Below, one piece after another: positions 35,549-43,889 of a stretch of DNA of 64,000 nucleotides; positions within the stretch are counted from its first letter, which is position 1, and each line of letters begins with the position of its first letter. Source of the stretch: Paenibacillus sp. KS-LC4 (GTDB lineage Bacteria > Bacillota > Bacilli > Paenibacillales > Paenibacillaceae); the NCBI RefSeq assembly GCF_036894955.1, contig NZ_CP145905.1, forward strand, positions 565,501 to 629,500, given 5' to 3'. The notes beneath the pieces were generated by a model, which saw only the letters and a program-made list of their open reading frames with translations, was not told the DNA's origin and made no database searches. The translations under genes were made by a program, and so were the position numbers.

Positions 35549-35822
35549 TGTAATGAAAATTGATCATTATACCTTAGAATATGTGATACCACAACAGGGG
35601 GATTGTAAATAAAAAATTGAAACATCTGAAACAAAATTAACAAGCGTCAAGCCGGGGCTTGACTTGGGGCGTCTGGCAGGCTAACTGCACCTATAATAAG
35701 GGGAAGAGGCTAAAGTGTCTGTGTGGTGTTTCAGCAATTACTTAACCAACCCCTCTGTTCTCCACTTCAAGCCGTTACATTCTGTAATTGTAGCTCTTTT
35801 CCCCGCCAGTCAGTATTTAGTT
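35549..35822 (+). other. gap after the STAND gene
   Basis: This gap has a possible 19-residue frame at 35553-35612 (MKIDHYTLEYVIPQQGDCK) without a clear ribosome site, and a small perfect hairpin TCAAGCC-GG-GGCTTGA at 35647-35662. Nothing else is recognised. Confidence 0.3.
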
Positions 35823-35945
35823 TTACGCATTTGCGACTTTGTAGTCCACTCCGTACGTATGAGAATAACGATCAAAGGTGATGCCAATGGAAGCATGACC
35901 AGATCGTTCATTTGCACTACGCTGAGTGTGAGAGCTTTTATGCAC
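35823..35945 (-). pseudogene. tyrosine recombinase C-terminal remnant
   Basis: Read on the minus strand, one frame gives NERSGHASIGITFDRYSHTY before a TAA at 35823. This is the box-II end of a phage-type integrase: GH.SI..T.D.YSH with the catalytic His and Tyr. Upstream the similarity breaks down after HTQRSA, with no start codon. It points opposite to the other integrase remnants in this island. Confidence 0.75.
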
Positions 35946-36076
35946 TGAGAATAAGATGTTAAATGCTTCTATTGGAGGTTACCTTTGTGTTATCCTACAT
36001 CGTTTAATTATTGAATTATTGACAGACTGGAATTTTCCGTGTTTTACTTGTTTTAAAATTATTGAACTAGCACTTC

Positions 36077-36118
36077 AAGCGCTTAATCGTTCTTCTCTGG
36101 ACGATTAAGCGCTTTTTT
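36077..36118 (+). terminator. island hairpin copy A
   Basis: AAGCGCTTAATCGT pairs perfectly with ACGATTAAGCGCTT (14 bp), followed by T6. It is the best copy of a hairpin found five times in this island. About 80 bases upstream (from GACAGACTGG) are also shared with copy B. Confidence 0.9.
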
Positions 36119-36162
36119 CGGTAAAAACGAGGTTATGGAAGTCTATTGTTATACGAGGATGT

Positions 36163-36423
36163 GTGAGTAAACGAATGGATAGTTGGTGTTATGTTGTTGA
36201 ATTCGGTCGTCATCCGGAAACAGGACGCAGGCGTCAGAAAAGTAAATCCGGCTTTGAGACGAAAGTCGAAGCTGAAAGGCGCTTGCCAAAGTGTTTCACG
36301 AGCTTAATAAGAATACATATATTGAACCGACAAAAGAGGATCTAGCCACCTACATGGTTTCAAGGTTAGCGCAGAAGAAAATGAGCATCCGACCAAGGAT
36401 ATATAAAACGTACCGCTGGTTCC
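36163..36423 (+). pseudogene. tyrosine recombinase N-terminal remnant, copy A
   Basis: The frame starts GTG with VSKRMDSWCYVVEFGRHPET and continues GRRRQKSKSGFETKVEAE, matching the arm-binding N-terminus of phage integrases and copy B at 38334. A one-base loss near 36271 shifts the frame. The sequence resumes as HELNKNTYIEPTKEDLATYM and ends after YKTYRW, where it diverges. The catalytic domain is absent. Bases 36424-36713 contain no gene apart from the hairpin below. Confidence 0.85.
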
Positions 36424-36663
36424 AACTGCTTTCAGAGCTAAAGAATTATCATTTAATAGATACCATTACAAGTGCGATATTCAATTTTACCCTGAATTCT
36501 CAAGAACATCTGAATTCCTTGAGAATAATGGGCGCTCCGACACAGAGCAAGTGAGATGGGAGCAACGTTTCTCAAACTCTGTGAATAATAGAAAAGGATT
36601 CCTTTCCGCTGATAGAAACGGAAATAAATCAGTAGTACCTAGAAAGTAGTACAAAAAACCAAT

Positions 36664-36694
36664 CCAAGTCCCCTAGATAAATTAGAGGACTTGG
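36664..36694 (+). promoter_or_regulatory. leader hairpin before the first tandem paralogue
   Basis: CCAAGTCC pairs with GGACTTGG. A related but weaker AGTCC / GGACT pair lies at 37542-37563 before the second paralogue, so the leader was duplicated with the gene. Confidence 0.55.
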
Positions 36695-36713
36695 GTTTAC
36701 AGGAGTGAATTGG

Positions 36714-37157
36714 ATGGAGTTTGATTTTTTCTTGAGGGTGATGCAAGATCGATTTAATATGGACGGTGATTATCACAGTTTAGAGTTTATGTTTTCAGAT
36801 ACTAGATTTAATATGAAGAAGATGAGTGATTCGCATATCTTAGTTGAAACGGATGCAATCAAGCTTACGATAGAGTCGGCTCATTCAAAGATAGATGGAA
36901 ATGATGAGGATTTTGCAAGCATGATTAATTTCACTAGATTATCACGTGTAGTCATCATTGAGGTAATAAATGTAAAAAAAGATAGCAACGATCTTGCCAA
37001 AGCAGTTGAATTAATTTTGTCATACTTTCATATCTTATTATTTGAAGACAGTAAAAACTTAGATACGGGTCATATTGAAATACATGCTATTAAGCTGGGG
37101 AAGGCAACAGTAAATAATCAAGGTTTTCAAGTTTTTTCTGATCCAAGCACGCTTTAA
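36714..37157 (+). CDS. unknown protein, tandem paralogue 1
   Basis: 147 residues. It begins MEFDFFLRVMQDRFNMDGDY and ends GFQVFSDPSTL, with alternating strands and two helices, and no Cys-rich, membrane or catalytic motif. It is about 65-70 percent identical by eye to paralogue 2, nearly identical over the first 35 residues and more diverged later. Tandem copies of small cytosolic proteins in an accessory island are often immunity or antitoxin-like, but no partner toxin is visible. AGGAG before ATG 36714 sets the start. Confidence 0.75.
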   Translation: MEFDFFLRVMQDRFNMDGDYHSLEFMFSDTRFNMKKMSDSHILVETDAIKLTIESAHSKIDGNDEDFASMINFTRLSRVVIIEVINVKKDSNDLAKAVELILSYFHILLFEDSKNLDTGHIEIHAIKLGKATVNNQGFQVFSDPSTL

Positions 37158-37585
37158 ACTGCTAATTTTGATCATTTGTTAAGCGAATGGAGAGGGCATC
37201 TGAAAAATTTTTGAATTCATATGTCAACAAAACAACGCTGCTTAATTCCATCTGTATTGAAAAATTTTTCAACCCCTTTTGTCCAACTTCTTCAGCGCTA
37301 ATCCATTATCCTCTACTATATAAGTTGAGCGATAAAAGTTAGCAATAAGCGATGGTCGTCACCGCGAGAAAGGTGGGGCTTCCAGCAAGATAAAATCTGA
37401 AAACAAAGGCAGACGCTAAGCAAATGCTTACGAATTGGCTTTCCTACGGAAAGCTGTGACTCTTTCCAGTTCCAGTCTTTCTTTCCGTTTCTCCTCCTTC
37501 CCGTTGCTTTCTTTAGTAGAACTTAGATAGATACCTACCCAAGTCCCCAGCTATTAAAGGACTAGAATTCAAGGGGGTGAATCGT
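37158..37585 (+). other. 428-base gap between paralogues
   Basis: No frame of note. The stretch from about 37300 to 37450 is purine-rich and less AT-rich than its surroundings and could be a decayed fragment or an RNA. I cannot identify it. Confidence 0.3.
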
Positions 37586-38026
37586 ATGGAGTTTGATTTT
37601 TTCTTGAGGGTGATGCAAGATCGATTTAATATGGACGGTGATTATCGCAGTTTAGAGTTTATGTTTTCAGATACTAGGTTTAATCTGAAAAAGAAGAGTG
37701 ATTCAGAGATATTTGTTCAAACGGATGAGCTCAAGCTAACGATAGAAGCTAGTCAACCAAAAATTGATAAAAATAACGAAAGTTTCGCCGAGAACATTAC
37801 TTACATTAACTTAGCGCGAGTAGTCATTTTAAAAGACATACATATAAAGAATAGTAGTCAGATTGTAAAAGTAGTTGAATTGCTTTTGTCATATTTTCAT
37901 GTCTTAGTAGTTGAAAAATGTGAAAACTTAAAGATTGCTGAAATGAGAAAACGCACGATTAAGTTGGAAGATGTAATAATAAATAATGAGGTTTTTCAAG
38001 TTTTTTGCGATCCAAGCACGCTTTAA
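37586..38026 (+). CDS. unknown protein, tandem paralogue 2
   Basis: 146 residues, sharing MEFDFFLRVMQDRFNMDGDY and the VFCDPSTL ending with paralogue 1. Differences cluster in the middle (KPKIDKNNESFAEN-like region and the TYINLARVVILKDIH strand), a pattern that fits diversification of a binding surface. AAGGGGG precedes ATG 37586. An in-frame GTG lies upstream as in paralogue 1. Function unknown. Confidence 0.75.
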   Translation: MEFDFFLRVMQDRFNMDGDYRSLEFMFSDTRFNLKKKSDSEIFVQTDELKLTIEASQPKIDKNNESFAENITYINLARVVILKDIHIKNSSQIVKVVELLLSYFHVLVVEKCENLKIAEMRKRTIKLEDVIINNEVFQVFCDPSTL

Positions 38027-38257
38027 TTCGTTAATTTTAAATTTAAAAGTGTAACCTTTGAAAACAAAAACTATTAATTACCGAGTCGCAGCGTGACATG
38101 GGGTCTCTAGCAAATCCGGGATGGGCGAAGGGCTTGTTCGCTCTTCGGCAGTCAGTCCATCATCCCCCATCTTAGCCTACATTGTTTGAATGTTAATCAT
38201 TTGACAGACTGGAGTTCGCCATGTTTTACTTTTTTGAAATTATTGAACTAGCACTAC

Positions 38258-38300
38258 AAGCGCTTAATTGTCCTTCACTGGATGATCAGGTGCTTTTTTT
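38258..38300 (+). terminator. island hairpin copy B
   Basis: AAGCGCTTAATTGTCC pairs imperfectly with GGATGATCAGGTGCTT, followed by T7. It is related to copy A along with its upstream ~80 bases. Confidence 0.8.
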
Positions 38301-38333
38301 GCGGTCAAAATGAGGTTATGGAGGTCTATTGTG

Positions 38334-38876
38334 ATGCGAGGGTGTGTGAGTAAAAGAGGAAATGGTTGGTACTATGTTGTTGAATTCGGTCGTCACTTTG
38401 AAACTGGGCGTAGGCGTCAGAAAAGCAAATCTGGCTTTGAGACGATGGTTGAAGCTGAGAAGGCGCTCGCCAAAGTCATGCATGAGCTTAACACGAATTC
38501 GTATATTGAACCGAGAAAGGAAGACGTAGCCACCTACATGGCGTCATGGCTGGCGCAGAAGAAAATGAGCATCCGACCAGGGACATATAAAACTTACCGC
38601 TGGTTAGTAAACTTCCACATCATTCCGCGCCTTGGCCATCATAAAATGACCAGATTAGCTCCGTAACACCTTGTTGAAATGTACGATCAGTTGCTAGACG
38701 GTGAAAACAAGCTATCGGCTCAAACCATTAACCATCTCCATAAGTTGCTTCACGATGCAATGGAGACGGCGGTTCAGTGGGAGGCGATAACGAAGAACGT
38801 TGTTAAACTAGTGAAACCGCCAAAAATATTAAAAGCGGCAACAAAGCCGTTGCTCTGTGTTTGTTATGCTTGAAAT
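38334..38876 (+). pseudogene. tyrosine recombinase remnant, copy B
   Basis: From ATG 38334 (ribosome site TGGAGGTC) the frame reads RGCVSKRGNGWYYVVEFGRH, GRRRQKSKSGFETMVEAEKA, then the SAM-like core-binding part ATYMASWLAQKKMSIRPGTY. An in-frame TAA at 38664-38666 (RLAP-stop-HLVEMYDQ, probably a former CAA) interrupts it. The frame continues QTINHLHKLLHDAMETAV, IKNVVKLVKPPK-like, and ends at 38876 before any catalytic domain. It is therefore both nonsense-mutated and truncated. Confidence 0.88.
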
Positions 38877-39016
38877 CAACAAAGAGACCTCGTGCAGCCT
38901 AGACGGCACGCGGTCCTTCTCATGAAAGCAAGCCGATTGTGCTCAAAGAATAAGAAACGAGAGGCCGCAACGGACGCGGTTTGAAGAGTGGCAACGGCCC
39001 CAATTTGCTCATTCGT

Positions 39017-39319
39017 TTAAAGCATCATCCCGATATCATGCTGACCGACGATAAGCTTCACTGGCTCGAGGTAAACTCGTGTGAGCGCCGGTCGCGCGAT
39101 GAGATCGATTTCGATATCCGTAATTTGATAGCGAGCGATTTTGCCATCCCTTTTATCGTAAACGACATTGAATTCCTTCAATCCTACTTGTTGGATCAGA
39201 ACGGAGGACCCGATTGACAAGGCAGCCGTTTCGAACTCCCCATGATCGAATAACACTTCCGAAATAATTTCATCGTTCATATCCACAATCGTGACCTGTT
39301 GGCAAAAATGGTATTGCAT
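39017..39319 (-). CDS. small hypothetical protein
   Basis: 100 residues with AAAGGAG well placed before the ATG. The sequence is beta-rich (QVTIVDMNDEIISEVLFDHG, SSVLIQQVGLKEFNVVYDKR) and resembles a small barrel such as a transposon- or plasmid-borne accessory protein, but I cannot assign it. It stands alone in the island. Confidence 0.6.
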   Translation of the reverse strand: MQYHFCQQVTIVDMNDEIISEVLFDHGEFETAALSIGSSVLIQQVGLKEFNVVYDKRDGKIARYQITDIEIDLIARPALTRVYLEPVKLIVGQHDIGMML

Positions 39320-39711
39320 TCGCTGACATCTCCTTTAGGTGGTATTGATGCAGAATGAGCGGATTGGTTACTCCATTCGGCTCTTCTTACTTTATCGGAT
39401 AAATCGGGCTGCACGTATAGTGTGATTTTAACATATCTTTTTATTTGCCTAAGCGTGTTAGTATACTTTCAAAGTAATCGACAAACGAAATAAACAACCG
39501 TTTATGAATATATAGAGGAAGAATTTATTGAATTACAAAATGATATAACAGCTATTTGTAATAGTAAATAACGATTCAACGATAAGACCAGTGCGCAGTA
39601 GACTAATCCCGGTCTTATCTTTATTTACAATTATTAAGCTAACTAGCAGGAAAAAAATGGTCAATATAGAATTCTTACTTGGACTAAAAAAGAGGAAAGT
39701 AGGTTTTCCTG
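39320..39711 (+). other. gap with a gene-tail remnant and terminator
   Basis: A short open tail (VYEYIEEEFIELQNDITAIC) ends in TAA near 39571 and looks like the end of a lost gene. It is followed by a terminator at 39581-39626 (GATAAGACC / GGTCTTATC, T-run). No intact gene is seen. Confidence 0.45.
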
Positions 39712-40554
39712 ATGGAGGTTAAGCTGCAAACAACTACGGTTACGCCAGGCGTCCCTATATTGGCATATGATGGCGGACAAATTGATGTGATTTGGGACAA
39801 TCATGAAATGGCTGTCCAATGGTATGAGAAACATATGGGATTTACCCGCAAGCAAGTAATGAATGGGAAGAATGAAAGATTATCTACAGCAGAGATTATG
39901 ACCGAGTTGCGAGCTGGCTTATGGCTCAAATCTGTACTAACGGAGAGAAGAGTTAATCATTTTTTTGCCGAACGTGGCACTGTTGACTCAAACGTTCGTT
40001 GGTGTCATGCTGCGCGTGACTTAGAAGCCGAGCATGCTAATTTCCAAAAAGAAGGCATACGTACTTCAGAGATTTATTATACCGTCGATGGGAAGGGTCA
40101 CTTCGATTTTTGGGGATTCGAGGGTACCCGCTTAACCGCAGCCGAAAGCCAAGATATTCAAGACGGTTCACGTTTTGGCGGAAGTTGGGTTCGTATTGGA
40201 GTAAGAAACCTTCAAGAGGCGAGAACGTGGTATGAAAGATATTTAGGGATGATATTATTGGAGGATTATTCTGCAAAAGGGTCTCTAAAGATGGGATTAC
40301 CTTTGGAACATCATCCTGATACACACTCCGTTTGGTGGCTTGACCAACTTCCAGAAGACGCACCCGAAAACGGAATAGTAGATGGGCCTTGTCGCCCTTA
40401 TTGTGTTACTCACGATGGAGAGGCTTTTGCTCAATATTTTCAATATCTGCGAGCTAGCGGTATTCGCACTTCGGACTACATTACGGGTGGTTTCTTTGCG
40501 TTTTTTCACTTTTATGACCCAGACGGTAACCGTGTTAACATATATAAATATTAA
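39712..40554 (+). CDS. VOC-superfamily (glyoxalase/dioxygenase-like) protein
   Basis: 280 residues with two VOC modules (about 15-125 and 155-280). Motifs are MAVQWYEKHMGF, EARTWYERYLGMILLEDY and the closing FHFYDPDGNRVNIYKY. VOC proteins bind a divalent metal and act as lyases, dioxygenases or resistance proteins. The metal set here is incomplete by eye, so function is open. It precedes a LamG/BtrH-like gene in the same direction, with a terminator and a decayed fragment between them. Confidence 0.82.
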   Translation: MEVKLQTTTVTPGVPILAYDGGQIDVIWDNHEMAVQWYEKHMGFTRKQVMNGKNERLSTAEIMTELRAGLWLKSVLTERRVNHFFAERGTVDSNVRWCHAARDLEAEHANFQKEGIRTSEIYYTVDGKGHFDFWGFEGTRLTAAESQDIQDGSRFGGSWVRIGVRNLQEARTWYERYLGMILLEDYSAKGSLKMGLPLEHHPDTHSVWWLDQLPEDAPENGIVDGPCRPYCVTHDGEAFAQYFQYLRASGIRTSDYITGGFFAFFHFYDPDGNRVNIYKY

Positions 40555-40581
40555 CTTGAGCTAACAGGTACGATAGTTGAT

Positions 40582-40614
40582 CAAAAGGGCTGCCCAGGCG
40601 GCCCTTTTGGTTTT
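40582..40614 (+). terminator. rho-independent terminator
   Basis: CAAAAGGGC pairs with GCCCTTTTG with an inner GCC stem, followed by TTTT. Confidence 0.9.
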
Positions 40615-40774
40615 AATTTACGAAATACACCGAATCATTCGTTAACACATTTATGGTTGTTTTCCCTTTGAGTTGAAAAGCCTTTTTAGCTTTGGCGATA
40701 ATATTTTCTTTCTTTTTTCGAAGTGCCTCAAAGCTATTGTAAACCCGGAAGACCGTACCACAAGGAACAGCGAG
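40613..40774 (-). pseudogene. 3' fragment of an unidentified gene
   Basis: A minus-strand frame of 53 codons without a start encodes LAVPCGTVFRVYNSFEALRK then AKKAFQLKGKTTINVLTNDS and ends at TAA 40613. It is coherent protein-like sequence (helix then strand) but truncated. I do not recognise the family. Confidence 0.35.
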
Positions 40775-40919
40775 TTATTGAAGAAGAAATAAAGGCGGAA
40801 TAATATATTTATAGAACACATATAGGCTTTTTTGTAAGAAAACGGTTGTTATTGGCATCTATATATTGTAGGGTAACAAATGAAGAGAGTTAGTGAGTTT
40901 AAAATTGGGAGGTATTGAT

Positions 40920-42719
40920 TTGAGTAGCTTAAAACATGGTTTAGTAGGTGAATATCTGTTTGACGGCAACGCTCAAGATACCAGTGGACTTGGACATCAT
41001 GCTAGGGTGAGGGGGGCAGCTTTAACAACCAATCGTTTTGGTGAAAGCGACCGAGCGTATGCCCTTTCTGGGAATGGAGAGCATATTGTTCTGGACCCGC
41101 CTCCAGCACTGAATCCCGAGGGTTTTTCGATGTCCGTTTGGATTAAGTACGCTGAAGAAGCAAGATTGAATTGGTGGAGTAATGCCATTATATCGCAGGA
41201 TGATCACGGTCGCCAGATTGATAAGTCGAGACGCGTATTACAATTAAGCACTAAGGGGAAATTTATTACTTGGCATCGGATGATGACGTCGCCTGATGCA
41301 GTCGGTAAGAACATCATTCAGCTTGGTGTATGGTACCACGTTGCTGCAGTGTATGACGGAACTTACCATAAGATTTACGTGAACGGTGAGCTTCAGGATG
41401 TGCAAGAGGGGACATTTACACCAAATGCCGAAGAACCTATTTTTTTCGGTAAGAAGAATTCGGAGGAAAGTCGCTTTTGGTTTCATGGAGCACTGGATGA
41501 TATTCGAATATATAACAGAGCGCTTGCTCAAAGTGAAGTTGCTGATCTGTTCACGGAACACGGATATGCAGGCGACCCTTTGTTGAAGCCTGTTCCAAAG
41601 AAAAGAACAACGAAGAAAGCTTCAATGAGATTCCCTGTCAAAAAGACGCTGGAATTCCGTTGGTTTAATTGGAACGATTGCTATAACTCTTTTGCGATCG
41701 CCCTGTATGGTGTTTTGCAATATTCAAAAAAGCCTATTAATTTGCAGCAGACTTTAGTGTATACTGCCCAGGCTTTTGTCATTAACACGGAAGACGCTGC
41801 CATTATGCCGATGGATGTTATTGGGGACGGAAGTCATATTAGAGCTGCTCTGAACAACCTTGGTTTCGACACGGAAATACTTGCGGCTAACATCTATGGT
41901 GGAACATGGGAAGAAGATACTGTCGAAAAGGCGCTTGATATGGTGCGCGAGAGTATTCAACGTGGTTTTGCCGTCGTAGGTTGGAATCTTGATAATTATG
42001 AACATGGGCTCATTTATGGCTATGATGACGAGCGTCAAATACTGAATATTCATGATATTAATGCGCGAAATGGAGGGGAGCTTTCTTACGATGATTTTGG
42101 TAGACGTTCACGGCAGGGAGAACCCATTAATCCAGAAATGTTTGTGCTGGTACTCAAAGAACGGAATGAGAATCCGCATTTAAGTGTTACACGATACACT
42201 AAGGAGGAGGATGAAAGTTATCGAAAAGCATTGAGAACGGCATTAGCACTTGCCATTCGCCAAGTTGAAAACGCAAAACAGGAAGGAATCATTAGTAAGA
42301 ACGGAATTGCCGCCATTGATGCATGGCTTTCTGCCTTTGAAGAGGGCTCGGCACATCCATTTTTCACTAGTTACAACCTTTTATGGATCACATCTACGCG
42401 GCAGTATCTGGTTCCTTTTTTCATTCAATCAGCGATCACGCAATGTATGTCTATTCAGGATAATGGGCTCCAGCAGTTAATGATGAAGGCTGCTGAAGTT
42501 TATCTGTCCAGTTACCGCGCGTGGGTAAGGTTGCGTGAGTTATTCCCGTTCCCGGAAAGTGCTGATACAACCAATCCTCGATTGAAAGCGGAAGCTATTG
42601 AATTTCTTCATGAAGCAAGGAAGGCTGAAGCGGCTGGGCTAACCATTTTACGTGAAATGGTTGAGCGATTGTCCCTTATGACCGACGAGCCCCACATTTC
42701 TGAAGGTACAGTTGTTTGA
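40920..42719 (+). CDS. LamG-like lectin domain fused to a BtrH/C39-like domain
   Basis: 599 residues. About 1-215 form a LamG/concanavalin domain (GLVGEYLFDGNAQDTSGLGH, DDIRIYNRALAQSEVADLF). About 240-430 resemble the BtrH N-terminal/C39 papain-like domain: Cys in WNDCYNSFAIALYGVL, a HGLIYGYDD strand with His, and NIHDINAR. The last ~170 residues are helical. Butirosin BtrH transfers an acyl group via this fold; here peptidase, acyltransferase or inactive are all possible. No signal peptide is seen, although LamG domains are often extracellular. TTG 40920 after GGGAGGT is preferred over GTG 40893. Confidence 0.75.
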   Translation: MSSLKHGLVGEYLFDGNAQDTSGLGHHARVRGAALTTNRFGESDRAYALSGNGEHIVLDPPPALNPEGFSMSVWIKYAEEARLNWWSNAIISQDDHGRQIDKSRRVLQLSTKGKFITWHRMMTSPDAVGKNIIQLGVWYHVAAVYDGTYHKIYVNGELQDVQEGTFTPNAEEPIFFGKKNSEESRFWFHGALDDIRIYNRALAQSEVADLFTEHGYAGDPLLKPVPKKRTTKKASMRFPVKKTLEFRWFNWNDCYNSFAIALYGVLQYSKKPINLQQTLVYTAQAFVINTEDAAIMPMDVIGDGSHIRAALNNLGFDTEILAANIYGGTWEEDTVEKALDMVRESIQRGFAVVGWNLDNYEHGLIYGYDDERQILNIHDINARNGGELSYDDFGRRSRQGEPINPEMFVLVLKERNENPHLSVTRYTKEEDESYRKALRTALALAIRQVENAKQEGIISKNGIAAIDAWLSAFEEGSAHPFFTSYNLLWITSTRQYLVPFFIQSAITQCMSIQDNGLQQLMMKAAEVYLSSYRAWVRLRELFPFPESADTTNPRLKAEAIEFLHEARKAEAAGLTILREMVERLSLMTDEPHISEGTVV

Positions 42720-42823
42720 GTCACGATTGGAGCTCGGATAATATGTCATGTTTGAAAGGAGGACGGAGGCTTCGGAATGGCATGGTAATATAAAATATTT
42801 GATGGTAAATAAAGTGTTTTTCT

Positions 42824-42996
42824 TATAATATTAAGTAAGTATAAGGGGCAAAAGGATCAACCGGAGGGAGAAGAGTGAGAGCCGAGAGGGCGCGTCGGAT
42901 GCGAGCTGGGGAACTGAAACAGGTTACTTCATGCAGGAAGGTTAGGTAGTGAAAGCGAGCACTGGATAAATACTAGAAAAAAATATGGGGTGATAT
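42824..42996 (+). promoter_or_regulatory. promoter and GC-rich leader of unknown kind
   Basis: TATAAT at 42824 with TTGATG 19 bases before it could start a ~160-base leader. Its core (42860-42965) is GC-rich within AT-rich surroundings and has words in the same order as the 5' part of 23S rRNA: GGGCGC, GGATGC, GGGGAACTGAAACA, GGAAG, GCGAGC. No standard riboswitch or T-box motif is seen. Confidence 0.4.
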
Positions 42997-43446
42997 GTGG
43001 TGCAAGAAAATGTAAATATTCAAAATGTTATGCAGGTACGGGTTGCAAAGCTTGAGTCTGTCAAGCTAATTGGTTTTCAAGGTGAGCATTTGGATGACCA
43101 GCATAAACTCTTCGCACAAATGGATGCACGGGCTAAGGAGATATCGCAAAAAAAGAATGGAAATCAGTATCTCGTAATATTGCCGGGACTCATTCCCATA
43201 GTGGCTGTTGAAGTTAATGATACAAGTGATGTGTTAGAAGGAATGACTGCATATACGATTCCTGAAGACGAATACGTCATCTTTAAGTTTGAGGAAAAGT
43301 ACATCGGTGATTTTTGGAGCTCTATTTGCACCGAAGAAAATCAATCCAAATATAATATTGATTTGTCGAAACCAAGATACGAAGTGTTTACACACAGTCT
43401 TCAGCTTGCAGGAGTAACAGAGTGGTATATTCCGACTATTAGTTGA
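42997..43446 (+). CDS. GyrI-like / effector-binding-domain protein
   Basis: 149 residues with the bacterial transcription-activator effector-binding fold, as in the ligand domain of BmrR/Rob and in GyrI: VRVAKLESVKLIGFQGEH, YTIPEDEYVIFKFEEKYIGD, PRYEVFTH. There is no HTH, so it is a stand-alone ligand binder, a type linked to drug sequestration or hydrolysis. A GTG start follows GGGGTGA. The structured leader just upstream may control it. Confidence 0.82.
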   Translation: MVQENVNIQNVMQVRVAKLESVKLIGFQGEHLDDQHKLFAQMDARAKEISQKKNGNQYLVILPGLIPIVAVEVNDTSDVLEGMTAYTIPEDEYVIFKFEEKYIGDFWSSICTEENQSKYNIDLSKPRYEVFTHSLQLAGVTEWYIPTIS

Positions 43447-43626
43447 GTTCGTTTTCCTCCGCAATTGAGATTAATGTGCGTATCAGTTAAATTGCTGTTT
43501 TCATCCGGATATTTTCTGAGCTCATGTAAATAGCCAAACTATCAAGGTGAATACGGTAAATAGATTCGTTACATCTGATGTTTCTTGGTTATTATACTTG
43601 TTTTGAAATTATTGAGCCAGTACTGT

Positions 43627-43668
43627 AAGCGCTTAATCGCCCATCGCTGGACGATTAGGCGTTTTTTT
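43627..43668 (+). terminator. island hairpin copy C
   Basis: AAGCGCTTAATCG pairs with CGATTAGGCGTTT, followed by a T-run. This is the third copy of the island hairpin. Confidence 0.8.
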
Positions 43669-43674
43669 CTATCT

Positions 43675-43764
43675 GGTTTTGATGCAAAGGCAGAAGCTGC
43701 GGAGGTGCTTGCCAAAGCCCTGCATGAGCTTAATACGAATCCGTACATTGCTGTATTTCGCTAA
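43675..43764 (+). pseudogene. tyrosine recombinase scrap, copy C
   Basis: 30 codons, GFDAKAEAAEVLAKALHELN then TNPYIAVFR-stop, matching the GFET.VEAEKALAKVMHELN part of copy B. The N-terminal part before it and everything after it are gone. Confidence 0.75.
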
Positions 43765-43889
43765 TAGTTAGGGACATTAGTCCCTGTTTTTTGATTGTCA
43801 ACCTAACATGCATCTAAATTATTCATCTCGTAGTACCGACATAATACATAAGTGTTTTGAACCTATTATATCAACTGGAGAGATGCAGC

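Larger units (their letters stand above)
43447..43889 (+). other. gap with hairpin copy C and recombinase scar
   Basis: From about 43560 the sequence is homologous to the flank of hairpin copies A and B, followed by the hairpin and an integrase scrap, both listed separately. The last 130 bases hold the leader of the chemoreceptor gene; nothing else is seen. Confidence 0.6.

Noticed and set aside
36714..38026. Tandem paralogues read as a toxin-antitoxin pair
   Set aside because: The two proteins are homologous to each other and neither shows a toxin motif; a pair would need unlike partners.
42860..42965. True 23S rRNA gene fragment annotated as rRNA
   Set aside because: Only short words match and the spacing is compressed; without an alignment this is not enough to call rRNA.
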